Source of the DNA: Rhynchospora pubera
Lineage: Eukaryota > Streptophyta > Magnoliopsida > Poales > Cyperaceae
DNA: 64,000 nucleotides
Assembly (NCBI GenBank): GCA_028095005.1
Contig: CM051460.1
Span: 289,494,653 to 289,558,652, forward strand
Direction of reading: 5' to 3'
Part shown: piece after piece, positions 10,206 to 22,076 of the stretch
Numbering within the stretch: position 1 is the first letter of the stretch
Layout of the letters: each line of letters begins with the position of its first letter
Position numbers and translations under genes: made by a program
The notes under the pieces: model-generated
Seen by the model: only the letters and a program-made list of their open reading frames with translations
What the model was told of the DNA's origin: nothing
The model's database searches: none

Positions 10206-11401
10206 ATCTTAATTTCGAGTTTGCTCCCAGTCAAAAGGCACCATTTTTATTGGAGGAAACTAATTCTGTTAAACTGAGAATCAGTTTATATTTTAGCGGC
10301 TAATAATGACTTATTTTGGATGGAAGTTGCGGATTCGAAATATAGCTGAAAAAAATTGTGAATATTGAAAGATACAAAGTCTGACCTCCATCTTAATTTA
10401 TTAAAGATAATGTAAACTCATGTCCTGGATGTTCTTGTAATATTGAATGGTGCCTTTTGAAATGCTTTTGAATAAGGGATTAGAATAAAATTAATTAACT
10501 CATGCAACATAGCATCAGGCAGTAAGAGCAATTGAGCAAAAGAAAAGGAAATGAAGGAATCTTCTTTGTATCAAAGCTGCCAATCTTATTTATCATGTAT
10601 GAATATAAAAGATAAAGAATAAGAAAAAGAAAAAAAAAGTATGGAAAAGAGTTTCTATGAAATTTCGCTTGTATGTTAATCATCATAGAGCTGACATGGA
10701 TCAAATAGGATCTGAGTATGAACCAAACAAACTGTATTTTAATATTGTTATGCACTTATCCAATCCAATGTGACTCTAATAGAAAGTACATTAACTAAAC
10801 AATTCGATCCACATTTATTTAATTTGTGCTTCTTTTTTGCAATAATAGTGACTTAAAGTATCAGCATGCATTAGAAGAGTCTAGATCCTTCTTTTTTTTA
10901 AATAATAATAATAAGTTGGCCGCAGCTGCCAATGTATAGAAGAGTATATAGATTCAAAAGTCACCAATCAACTATTTATTTTTCTTTTTCCCATCAAATT
11001 TAAACTCAAAGGTGCAGTTCAAATATAACCTGATTCAATCTTTAGATGAATCAGAATATCAGATCCATCCATACATAATCCATTTAACTATTCGATAATT
11101 AAGTTAGACAGAATGAGGATTACCACTATCTTAGTCAGATCCAATATATACCTAAATTAGATGAATAAGAATATTTAGATAACAAAATGAGAATTTCATC
11201 ATCTAATACTATAACAGATGAGCAAACCTATCCAAAGTTCCAGCTATGTGAATTTCCTGCTCAACTCAGAAAATCCTTGAAAAAAACTTTCAACTATGAG
11301 TTTGATTTTTTTTTTCTTTTTACTTGGAAGAGTTAAACCTCCGGCTTATCCACCTTGCATAGTATATCGTATTTTTCAACGTTTTTGTTGTCAGGTATAA
11401 T

Positions 11402-11632
11402 TAGGGGTGCATAACGTCTAAAACGACCATTGTTGTTGTGTTAACCGTTTTGTCCAAAACAAAATGATCAAAATCACGAAAATACTACGAAAATATACAT
11501 GGACAAAACTGACTATGTGTTGCGTTAACCGTTTCGTTTTTTAAACACAATCAAAATCTTTAAATATTTTCGTTTTGTTTTGGACGAAACGAAACGAAAA
11601 AACGGTTAAAACAATCGCCGTTTTCACCCCTA
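11402..11632. mobile_element. probable hAT-type MITE, about 231 bp
   Basis: The left end is TAGGGGTGCATAACG and the right end TTTTCACCCCTA, an imperfect inverted pair with the TAGGGGTG terminus common in hAT elements. The interior has paired AACCGTTTTG / CGAAACGGTT stretches. No clear 8-bp duplication remains, so the boundaries are approximate. Confidence 0.5.
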
Positions 11633-13058
11633 TGAGCCATGCAGAAATTCAAATTTTTTAGAGCTCAACTCTGTCAGAAATTTATTCTAGTTCATTTAGT
11701 GGAGGTTAGTTGCCTAGACCCTGATTAAAGAATATGATTATTTTTCCTTTTTTCTTTTTAAGCCCCACAGACAAAAATTGTGAAGGAAGCAAAAAGCAGC
11801 GTCTTTTGAGCATTTAAGCAATTTTAAGCCAATATATTTGTCCAGATAAATAGGCCCAAAACATTGCGCACTATTACTCTATTAGTCTATTACTATTTAT
11901 GAAGCTTTTTAAGGCCTAATATTGGGCTTATTTTGTGTTAAAATTTTATTGGGCTTTTCATTTATGAAACCTTTGTCGGCCTATTTAGCCTATTTAAAAA
12001 TTGAATTTATTTAAAATAACAAATATTATTATCCGTCAAATTTTACGAGGTTTCCGGGGCATATTTGCAATTAAATAAACTTAATGGCTCAAAGGAATGT
12101 TCTACTTAATAGAAATCATCCCAGAAATACTTCATTATATACAACCATATTGAATCCTCTGTTGTAACAGACTATCAGGAACAATAAATGTTCCCTGTCT
12201 TGGCAGTTTGACTTGAGAGCACTTAAAAAAGAAACATCATCCAGTAATGTTATTGATTGATTGAATTCTTAGGATGTTCTTTTTTTAATTGTGCCCGGAA
12301 AAATAAAATTCATGTATGTGCAGTCTGAAATAATTTATAATATTATACCTAAAATCCTAAAATATACAGGATAGTGCAAATAGTGCAATATGTAAGTTCT
12401 TCAAAACTCTACTGCGTATTGTCAGGTATAGTTTTGACTGCACAAGATAGAAATCTAGACATGATATCACAAATTTTTTTTACAGAAGTCATATTTTGTA
12501 GTTGTCTCAAAAAGTAGGTATAAACGGGCGAAAAGTTAATGGACTGATTCATGGTAAGTTGGAGGCAACCAACCATACGGCGACATGAATAAAGTGTGAA
12601 ACTTTATTAATCTTTATATTCTTTTTTTGTTTAATTGTATCTTTGATGATTGAGTGACCACCTTGATTTCACACTACGATTACATATGAAATCTCTCAAC
12701 CCTCAAGTAATGCGTCAACTGCTATATATGGAGCTGAGTCTTTCAAAGTGGGACCACTTGTCTCCGCAGTGGCTGACAAGAGAGTTGAGAAATTCACATT
12801 TTACCTAAGACAGTTAGACTGAGTGCATTAATTTGCATGGGCATGTTGAAAATTGGAAAGTGTCAAATAATATTCGTTAATTAAAAAGAGCATGTAAATT
12901 TCACACTATTCATATTGGAATGTTTTTGTGACTAGATTATTTGAGAAAAGTGATTTTGTAAATCTTTGATGTTGTGCTATTTTTAAGCTTTGTTTTCATG
13001 GGTATCATAGAAATATTTTCTTTTCTTTTCTTTTATTTTGCAGGAGGCTGGAGCCAAA

Positions 13059-13318
13059 TAGGCCTGTCAACGGAGTATTCGTGATCTGTTTTCTTTGCCC
13101 ATTCTGTTTCAACGTAACGGATAACGGTACAGTTTTTATTTTGTTTCAAAAATAGAACAGCTAATGAAACAGGATTTCAGCATGCATTTATTTAGAAAAC
13201 TGTTCAAATTTCGGCATTCTGTTACGTTCATCCGTTAAACATAACAAAATTCCGGCATGCGGAATGACAAACGAAATGGCCCATTCTATGTGTCTGTTTT
13301 ACACGTTTGACAGGCCCA
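13059..13318. mobile_element. hAT-type MITE, 260 bp
   Basis: The ends TAGGCCTGTCAACGG and CGTTTGACAGGCCCA form inverted repeats. The flanks GAGCCAAA (13051-13058) and GAGCCAAG (13319-13326) match at 7 of 8 positions. That is the 8-bp target duplication expected for hAT elements. There is no coding capacity. Confidence 0.75.
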
Positions 13319-13933
13319 GAGCCAAGACTAAAACAAAGAGAGTGTGTACACGAAAAGTGCGTCATATGTTACACATCATGCTGCTAGAAATTAGGCTTAA
13401 TTTTTCTCAAAACACAGCCAGCTCGAATTTTTTACCAATTGAACAAAGAATAGATTAATTTCTCTATTCTTTTAAATTCTTCTTTGCTTACTAGGACTGA
13501 AAACAATGGAAGAGATTTATTTTCATTGCAGATAAAAAGCGCTAAGCATACGCCTGCTTGGAGAGTGATTTAATCAGTTTTTATCATTCAAGCATCGAAA
13601 TTTCTGTGTCTTTATTTATGTAGGTTGTTTATATATAGTGAATTACTAGAAATTAGAAGAAACTTGGATCTACGCTAGTTAGATTCGTTACAAATTTCAA
13701 TTCATGATGACTTGGTGCATAGAAATCAAACTCCGTTATAAATATACTTGGATTGTCGCTTTCAATCAAATGCGTTGACTCGTTTCCTATAATTGGGATT
13801 AGGTGAGATTAATTTAACCAAAATCAAAACCCGATAAACTAAAATCCGATAAACAGAGGTACACGTACACCATGATCCATGACCCGTACTGATCCTACTG
13901 AACAAAAGCATGTTCAACCATTGATTCATTTTT

Positions 13934-13971
13934 TTTTAACTAGGTAGCCGCTACCTAGATTGTCAAAAAAA
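13934..13971 (+). mobile_element. 38-bp micro-retroposon (hairpin plus poly(A))
   Basis: The insert is a T-run, the hairpin CTAGGTAG-CCG-CTACCTAG, then ATTGTC and a poly(A) run. It is flanked by the 18-bp duplication AACCATTGATTCATTTTT (13916-13933 and 13972-13989). Exact edges within the A and T runs are ambiguous. The stem differs from the copy at 8644 by an A-T to G-C pair change. Confidence 0.72.
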
Positions 13972-14387
13972 AACCATTGATTCATTTTTATCTCAAGTGC
14001 TCTCTCTGTTAGTACCTGGCTTACAGTAATTGGAGATAAATTTTTTGGTACTAGTTGCATTCGGATTTGTATTCGGGTTTGGAGCTTCATACTGTAAGAT
14101 CCAATTGGGGAACATTTTGTTAATAATATTTTAATATTTTGTGGCTAGTCGGGGAAGATATTTTCAAATTTAGTCGCCATCAGCAAGCTGCAATTTGCCA
14201 AATTGCAATTATGCATCATTGGAGAAGTCTGAGAACTAGAAATTTTGGTTGGGAAAATTTGTGTCTCATACAGATTTGGCTAGATTCTTGATTGGTTGCT
14301 CCGAGATCTTATCCTCTATTTTTGTAAGTGGGACATCTGAGTGTTCTTTTTTTTTTTTGGTTTATTCACAATAAAACAGCTTTTCGA

Positions 14388-14418
<31 letters not shown>
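14388..14418 (+). repeat. (AAT)n microsatellite, about 10 units
   Basis: An uninterrupted AAT run. It may be a useful length-polymorphic marker. No other role is evident. Confidence 0.95.
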
Positions 14419-14823
14419 GAAGGATGCTATCTCAGAAAGAATGAAAGAGACTGACATTAATTTTTATTTAGGATTTAGTATTGATTTTGGATAAGCACTT
14501 TGAACTATGAGCCTGATTTCACTGCTGAACATTCTTTCTTTGTCGGAGAAATTGACTGAAATTATTGTTATTATTTTTTAGAAAAAGTAATGGATAAAAT
14601 ATATATAAAAAAAAAGACATTAACAGGTGCAGCCGTGCAGGTACACAGTTACACACAGAGCAAAGATCTGTCATGTGAAAGACATTTAATTTCTGATTAG
14701 CACAAGCGTTTAATGAATGTTAACAATAGCTACTTGTCATAAATTAATTCAACAAAGGACATTTCTAGGCTCACACAGACACAGTGCTCTATGTTTGTAC
14801 TTTGTGGACCAACACCCCACATG

Positions 14824-15117
14824 CCGAAATTATTTTATATAACAATTTGGACAGAAAAAATTATAATATACAGAATTATTATTTTTTTTTTTAATAAGAA
14901 GAAAGTTCCAACGCGTTTCAGAAGCGAGTATTTGAATTCCCCTCCGTACGCGTTTATAAAACGCGCTCAAACCCTCCGAACGCGTTTTATAAACGCGTAC
15001 GAAGGGGAATAAATTCAGGCCCTCCGTTACGCCTTTTGAGACGAGTCAGGCCTTTCGTACGCGTTTATGAAACGCGTTGGGAGCCCTGGAGCGCGTTTCA
15101 TAAACGCGTACGAAGGT
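14824..15117 (+). repeat. left terminal inverted repeat of the Mutator-like element
   Basis: It pairs with 21293-21573. It includes two palindromic hairpins: 14941-15006, read as TACGCGTTTATAAAACGCG then its inverse, and 15051-15117. Between them is a GC-richer stretch without a partner. Confidence 0.85.
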
Positions 15118-15174
15118 CATCTCTTTCAAAATCGAGTTAGCCGTTTCATTTTTTCTGTTCGCCATCTTTCATTC

Positions 15175-16153
15175 GGCAGAGAAAGAGAGAAAGAGAGAAA
15201 GAGAGAAGGAGAGAAAGAGAGAAAGAGAGAAGGAGAGAAAAAGAGAAGGAGAAGAAGGAGAGAAGAGGAGAAGACAGCGGCAGCCGCGAGAGAAAGAGAA
15301 GAGGAGAAGGCAGCGGCCGCGAGAGAAAGAGAAGAGGAGAAGGCAGCGGAAGCGGCAGCGACAGCGGCAGCGGAAGCGGCAGCGACAGCGACGAACTTGC
15401 GACAGCGAGGTATTGCATTTTGTATTTTGTATTTGAAATTGTGAATAATTAGGGGTTTAGGGGTTTAGGGTTTAGATGAAATTGTTGATAATTGTGAAAT
15501 AGTGATAATTGTTGATAATTGTATTTTGGATGAAATTGTGGAATTGTTGATAATTGATGTTAATTGATGAAACTGTGATGGAATTGTTGATAATTGATTA
15601 AATTGTGGAATTGTTCATAATTAAATTAGTTAATTGGTCAATTATTTATTTATAATGGATGATAATTGATGAAATTGTGGAATTATTGAAAATTGATTAA
15701 ATTGTTGATAATCGATGCATGACGATAATTGATGAAATTGTTGATAATTGTTATTAATTGATGCATGATGATAATTATGATAATTATGTATAAATGGAAT
15801 TAGTTAGTAAATTGTTGAAATGGAATTAGTTAGTAAATTGTTGAAATAAAAAGAAATTTATATAGAAAAATTATGGTGCAAATTAACATAGTTTCAAATA
15901 ACTGGAATTGTATATTGAAAATTATGTATATAATAACTGGCGTAAATTAACGTAGTTTCAAATAACTGACGTAAATTATGGTGAATGAAAAATTTTAACA
16001 TATTATGATAAAATTATTTGATTATTGATCAGTAATTATTGTGAAAATGTCAATTACATAGGAAAATAATTTTTGTTTTGTTCGTTTTGATTATTGAAAA
16101 AATATTAAATTCATTGTTTTTTTAAATTGTTGTCCTTATATTATTTGAATCAG
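15175..16153 (+). other. PMD gene leader: purine-rich tract and 5'-UTR intron
   Basis: 15175-15345 is a GAGAAA/GGAGAA tract followed by GCAGCG repeats. The open frame across it encodes only Arg/Glu/Lys/Ala low complexity and is probably leader. A donor GCGAG|GTATTG at 15410 and an acceptor TGAATCAG at 16153 would define a 744-bp leader intron ending directly at the ATG of the PMD gene. The intron is AT-rich with a repeated TTGATAATTGAT motif. Confidence 0.5.
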
Positions 16154-19100
16154 ATGAGTTCAGCAGAAGATGAGGCTGGTCCTTCTGGTGCTTCACCACC
16201 TCCCACCGAAGCACCCCCCACCGAAGCAGCCTCCACCCAGCGGCCAAAAAGACGTAGGCGTCGCGCAGCCCGTCCGAGCGCGCAAAATGTCATTCCACCT
16301 GTGCAACCGGCCAACGCAGAAAACCAACAGGTTTTGTTCGTTACGGATAACGACCATCTTGTTGGTTTGTCTTTTGAGGAGGTAATAGATTTTTTTATGT
16401 TAATTTATATTTTTTTGATTTAATAATTTAGATTTCTTAATAGACTTATAAATTGTATTAAATGTTTATTATAATTTGTAGTAAAAAATTAATCGAAAAT
16501 GCTTATTATAAATTGTATTATAAATTGTATTTATTGTAAATGCTTGCTTATAATATTTTTATGTTCAATGTAATAAATTGTATTTTTTTTAAATGCTTGT
16601 AATAAATTGCAGCGTGAAAAACATTTGGAGTTGAGATCGCACAAGCGAACAATTCAGGTGGACGATCGGATTGAGAGAAGACTGATCAAACTGGGGCTCA
16701 GTCACATTACGAAGGTGAAGCATGTCAACATCGACATGCCATTACTGAAGGCAATGGTCGAGTTTTGGCGTCCGGAGACGCATACTTTCCATTTTCCCGT
16801 TGGAGAGATGACCGTTACTCTACAGGTAATTTATTTAAACTTGATATTAATTTTTTTTTAATATAATTTTCGTATTAATTATCACAATTAATTCTAACAT
16901 ATAATTTTCGTATTAATTTTCACAATTAATTCTAACATTAATTTAAACTTTATATTTAAAATTCAAATTTGAATATTAATTTTCGTAATATTAAATGTTA
17001 TATTTTCGTAATATTAACGTATTTTGTAATTGTTACCAGGATGTTGCCTTCTTATATGGTTTGCGCTCGACTGGCATTCCAGTTAGATCGAATACGAGAG
17101 GGCCCTGGGAGGAAAAGATTCGTGCAAATCTTTATCCTCATGAAGATTTGGGAGAGTGGCACCGAGAAAGGAGTAGCAGGGAGTAAGTGAAAAAAATACG
17201 AATGCAATATTGATTTTGCATATTCAATATATGCATTGCTTACTTGTATTGATTATTGTAAATTTGTACAATGCAGGGGCAATGTTGTTGTGGGCAACAA
17301 CATCAAGTTGAAATGGTTGCGGCAAAATTGCGGGGTGGCGCCACAGGCAGATGCTCCTGGTGAGGAGTTAGACCGATACACGCGTGCAGTGGCTCTAGAG
17401 CTATTTGGGACGTTGATGTTTCCCGATATTTCTCAGAATTCCGTCCCAGCATACTTTTTAGAGCTCGTATCGGTATAATTTTCTTAACTTAAATAAATTT
17501 TTTTTTTCTTTACGAAAATAGTAGAATTCAATGTTACAAATTCAATATTTTTATTTGTTGACACATAATATTTTTTATTTTATATAATTTCGTTAACAGT
17601 CTAATTTTTAAGCAAAGATACTTTTGTTAAAACAATGTTGAAATAACAATGACAAAAAAGGAAAAAAAATTACCAATGAAATGACACATAATACTTTTGT
17701 TAATCCATCAATTAGTATTTGTTAACACATAATACTTTTGTTAATACACTGAAATGTTGAAATTATTTTCAATGTTGCAATTTAATTTTGTTATTTTCAA
17801 TGTTGAAATTATTTTTTTTTCAATGCGTTGTTTAATTTAAATGCAGGGCAATTTGAATGAAGTTCCGGACTTCAATTGGGGAGGTGCCACGCTTGCTTGT
17901 CTATATCGTGCTTTGGACCGTGCCTCCATGCGTTTCAAGGTTGTGACGGGACCTTGGATGCTACTATTGTTTTGGGCATGGTCATACCTCCCTGTTTGTC
18001 GCCCAGAGGTTGCTCCTATCGGTGGATTAGGACAGCCTAACCTAGATTCATGTGTGCCGTATGGCAGGTAATAACTTATAATAATTTTTCAATAATATTA
18101 TGCAAATTACAACACATCAATCCTAACCTTCAAAATTTTCAGAAAATGGGGCGAAGCTCGGTCTTTCTCACGGAGCCAGCACCGCGGGGCAGTGGAGAAC
18201 GCACGGGACTACCTAGCCGTGTTGAACGTTGAAGACGTCAACTGGTTTCCGTACGTACTCGACAGAGCTCTTATGCCACGGGTAGCACAGCAGGGTTCCA
18301 TAGCGGAGCATGTTCGGTTGCCGCTCATTTTCTACCACATTGTTGCCTACTACTACCCCGACCGTTGTAGGCATCAGTTTGGGCTGTACCAGTTTACTCC
18401 TCCTCCACTACCTGTGGTACGTTTGCTATATTTTTCTGATTTATCATACGATCAACTTCAATTTAATTAGAGTAAAGAACTAACGTGTTTATTTTAACAG
18501 AGTTGGGACGTGACACACAACCTGCTGGGTTTCCAGCACGGTACCTATCGAGATCGTCCAGATTTTGCTACCATTTTTGCGAGTGCATATGCTGAGTGGA
18601 CTGACGAGGCATTACAGACACGCCAGCTGGAGACTCGATCCTGGAGTGATACTGATACGCTGCGGTACTTCCGATGGTTTTGGCGATACGGTGCCTCCGA
18701 GAGACCCACGCCACGAGAGGATGCCGAGGCACGTCTCCAGCGCACTCAGCAGCTGCCTCTTGCTCAGAGGCAGTACACAAACATGGGGTCCAGACTTCGC
18801 AATACGGTACATCTTAATTTTTTAAATATGGAATGTATGATTGGTAAATGGAATTGTGTAATATGTCATTATTCTCGTAAATTGCAGGGCAACTCTGCGC
18901 TGAAGAATGCACTTCATGCATTGGGACTGGTTGTGAAGAAGGGGTGCAGAAGGGTGGGAAAGGCAATTCTCGCCAACTGTCGTTCGCAGTTGCATGATGC
19001 TTCCATCCCTTTGAGGTAATTTTAAATAATTTAATTTTTGATTGCGTTTTTGCATTTTAAATTCAATAATTTATAAATTACAGGTTGGAGGATTTGTTGG

Positions 19101-19892
19101 AGCAGCGAGGACTTCCAACAAATATTGAGGACATACCAGATTCTGGGGACGAGTCTTCTTCTGCACGTCCGACTGTACCCACAGACCTTCAGGCGGAGGA
19201 TCTGATGCATGCGGTTAGTAGTCGTTCAGGCGGAGGATCATATGCAAGTTTCAATTTTAGATACTAATTTATTTATATTGACATTGTTTTTTTTTAATAT
19301 TATAGGATGGTCGGCTGAATACCGGGCGATTAGATGATATTTTAGGACCACGCACGTTCTTTCCTACTCAGTTTCCAGCCTCAGGTCCTACTCCATCCAT
19401 GCATAGTGCATCAGCATCGACCTCGCAGTTTGCTGGCATTTCTCAGGATGCCACTGGCATTTTCCAGCCTCAGGTCCTCCACCGTACTCCTTTGCACCAT
19501 TTGGTATGCCTTCCTCTTTTCCTGCATTTACTGTTCCTCCATTTACTATTCCGTCAGTGCCTACGCCTTCTTCTATTCCATCATTTGGCACTCCGTTGGG
19601 TAGTATGGGAGGGACAGACTCGTTCAGCACATTACTGCGGACGGCCGGAGATGAGGAGGGTGATTATGTCCCTATAGCGACTCCTCAGGAGGCTGGGCAG
19701 CCTGTTGAGTTTGGGCCCATACAGCAGGAGGCTCAGCAGGACCAGCAGGAGGACCTCCAGGAGGAGGACGATGGGGATACAGAGTCCACTGACTCAGGAG
19801 ACGTTACTTCCCCGGCTGGACGAGATAGGCGTGCGGTGAGGGTGATTGACAGATTTTCACCTTCGGGACCTAGGAGGAGGCGGCGGCGTTAG
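16154..19892 (+). CDS. plant mobile domain (PMD, MAIN-like) protein in a transposon
   Basis: The exons are 16154-16381, 16613-16825, 17040-17182, 17277-17472, 17847-18067, 18143-18416, 18501-18806, 18888-19015, 19084-19213, 19306-19384 and 19468-19892. All junctions are GT-AG and in phase. The product is about 780 residues. Residues ~65-520 form the plant mobile domain (aminotransferase-like, PF10536), with the typical MPLLKAMVEFWRPETHTFHF and MTVTLQDVAFLYGL motifs. The N-terminus is Pro/Ala-rich with a basic RPKRRRRRAARP patch that may be a nuclear signal. The C-terminus is Pro/Ser- and Gln/Glu-rich and ends in an Arg run. Cellular PMD proteins (MAIN, MAIL1) act in the nucleus in silencing and genome stability. 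The role of transposon-borne copies is unclear. The last intron (19385-19467, 83 bp) is uncertain, because without it the frame shifts after about residue 660. The other exons show no internal stops. Confidence 0.8.
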
Positions 19893-20380
19893 TTATGATG
19901 ATGGACTGATTTTATTGCTGATGATGACAGTTCTTTTTTTTATGGACTTGTGTATTACTGATGATGGACGGATCGTTTATTTTTCGTTTATGGACTTGTG
20001 ATTGACTTGTGTATTACTGATGTTGATTGACTATTTTTCGTTTATGACTTGTGATTGACTTGTGTATTTATTGGATTGCTTATTATGACTTGTGATGATT
20101 GACTTGTGTATTATTATGACTTGAAAATTCGGAGTGCAAAGCACTACTTGAAACATAAACGTTTATGTATTGAAACGCCAATAAATGAAATACTCCAAAC
20201 AACAACTTTTATCCATTAAACGTCAACACATTAAAACCACAACTTTTAGTGCAAAGCACTACAAAAAATAGAGGAAATAAAAGACAACCATAAAAATAAA
20301 ACATTGCATTAACAATTTCAACTAAATTACATTAACAACCATAATAATAAAACACATAAATATTACAATGATATAAATAT

Positions 20381-21110
20381 TTAGAGATTTTGACTATCTA
20401 CATGTTGTAGAATTTCATCCCACCATGGTTGCTCATCTTCATCATTCGGTTGTGGTTGATTACTCGCACCAGTGTTGTCAGCGAACTGAGCGACTTCGTT
20501 CCAAAAAGCAGCATCATCTTCTTGTTGATTACTCGGAACACTGTTGTCAACGAATTGAGCGGCTTCGTTCCAAAAAGCCGCTTCGGTTTCTTCTTTTTCT
20601 ATCTCTGCCATTCGGCTTGCCGCAATTTGTCAAAGTTCATCCCTCTTATTCATTTCTCTCAATTTTTGCTCTGATTTTTTGAGCCTTTTTTTCCTTGCCT
20701 CTTCTTCCCTAATTTTTTGTTTACGATCCATTTCTTCATTTCTTTCTTTAATAATCCTCTGCGTCTCTATGTCCCGAGCTCTTTGTTCATTCTCGTCGTC
20801 GGTTCAGATTCTTTTCGTGTTCCCGCCATCGCCGCTCCTGGTACTCCTTCTGTTCTCTTTCCGGCCCACCATTAATGTGCCATTGGTAGTGTATTTTTAA
20901 CTCGAGCACGTCTCCCTCTTCAGTCGTGTCTTCATGGATGTTGTATTTCAAAATGCGATAACAAGAGCGACAAATTGCCTCGTATTCTCCGTTTTCTGGT
21001 TGATTTCTATTGGCAGGGTAATGGTAGAAAGTTGGCCAATACTCAATGCGGGTTGCTCTTCGATAGTTTGGAACATCATTATTTGAGTTAGAGCTATTTC
21101 CTTTGTCCAT
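20381..21110 (-). pseudogene. unrecognised coiled-coil gene in the Mutator-like element, broken
   Basis: Read from 21110, the frame starts MDKGNSSNSNND and runs 107 codons. It contains a Tyr/Trp-rich region (RIEYWPTFYHYPANRN) and a CRSC pair. A frameshift near 20800 moves the frame into a highly charged predicted coiled coil (RIIKERNEEMDRKQK..). A TGA at 20632-20630 interrupts that coil, after which the same frame continues to 20381. The tail has three imperfect repeats around AAFWNEAAQFVDN, AAFWNEVAQFADN and QPWWDEILQHVDS. I do not recognise the family. The gene converges on the PMD gene, both ending near 20 kb. That arrangement suggests a two-gene element in its ancestral form. It resembles neither mudrA nor a zinc-finger transposase. 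Confidence 0.5.
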
Positions 21111-21292
21111 TGTACTGAAGGTTTTAACAAGAAGGAGGTAGTGGGTGTTTGTGCATTCTAATTCAACAATGACTGCTTTTATAAATAATTTCAGCAGTTC
21201 AAAGATGACATTGTAAAATTAAATCTTGTCATGTCTTTTACAGTCTTTATCAGAGCATGCTTGTACTTTTTTTCTAAAAATTAAATAATACA

Positions 21293-21573
21293 CCTTCGAA
21301 CGCGTTTATAAAGTGCGCTCTAGGGCTTCCAACGCGTTTTATAAACGCGTACGAAGCTCTGACAAACGAGAGGAAAGTGGACAGCATCTCTCCTTCGTAC
21401 GCGTTTATAAAACGCGTTGGGAGGGTTGGAGCGCGTTTTATAAACGCGTACGGAGGGGAATTCAAATACTCGCTTCTGAAACGCGTTCGAACTTTCTTCT
21501 TATTAAAAAAAAATAAAATAATTCTGTATATTAAAATTTTTTGGGTCCAAATTTTTATATTAATTAATTTCGG
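21293..21573 (-). repeat. right terminal inverted repeat of the Mutator-like element
   Basis: The inverse of 14824-15117. It contains the palindromes 21293-21356 and 21393-21459. The 183 bp nearest the end match the left TIR closely, including AGAAGCGAGTATTTGAATTC. Confidence 0.85.
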
Positions 21574-22076
21574 CCCCACATGCTTATTTATATAAGAAAA
21601 ACATGTTTTAGCTGACTTTTGATTGCAGAATATCTCTATTGTTAACTTTTTCCTGTGAGGATGCTTTCTTCTATTGACATTTTGTGCATTGCATATTTGC
21701 ATTGTTATAATTTGATATACTTTTGTGTGGAGTTTCATTCCAAGTATATCTTGTTTTATTTACTTCATTTTCTGGTGATGTTTTGGCGAGTTTTCGGCAA
21801 TTATGTTCAGTGGTTATTATATACTGACTTTTGATTGCAGAATATTTGCCTTTTTTTTAAAAGGGAAGTCAATATAATTTTATAATTATTTATTTATCTT
21901 GATGATGGTTAAAAATAAATTCTGAATTATAAAATTTAACAACTTTAAATATAATATGTGTTACATAAATTTCATGCATTACAAATTAATGATATCTTAG
22001 TTTTTAGTATGCTCGGAATGAAAAAGCTTATTTCTTATCAAACAATACTATAATAATGGCATGAATACAAATATAT

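Larger units (their letters stand above)
10206..14814. other. intergenic with small insertions, no gene seen
   Basis: This is an AT-rich stretch between the DUF4408 gene and the Mutator-like element. It holds a probable hAT MITE (11402-11632), a clear hAT MITE (13059-13318), a micro-retroposon (13934-13971) and an AAT microsatellite (14388-14418). No exon-like frames are evident. Confidence 0.55.
14824..21573. mobile_element. Mutator-like element (9-bp TSD) carrying a PMD gene
   Basis: Long terminal inverted repeats start CCGAAATTA at 14824 and end TAATTTCGG at 21573. They are flanked by a perfect 9-bp duplication, CCCCACATG (14815-14823 and 21574-21582). A 9-bp TSD with long TIRs is the hallmark of Mutator-like elements. 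The TIRs extend about 290 bp and contain four copies of a roughly 65-bp palindrome built on ACGCGTTTATAAA. Inside are a plus-strand plant mobile domain gene (16154-19892) and a converging minus-strand broken gene (21110-20381). No mudrA transposase is visible, so the element is non-autonomous or relies on an unrecognised protein. PMD genes are known passengers or partners of plant Mutator-like and Ty3 elements. The perfect TSD suggests a fairly recent insertion. Confidence 0.82.

Noticed and set aside
15067..15444. 125-codon frame rich in Arg/Glu/Lys/Ala
   Set aside because: It follows a GAGAAA/GCAGCG low-complexity tract and starts inside the TIR palindrome. More likely untranslated leader of the PMD gene.
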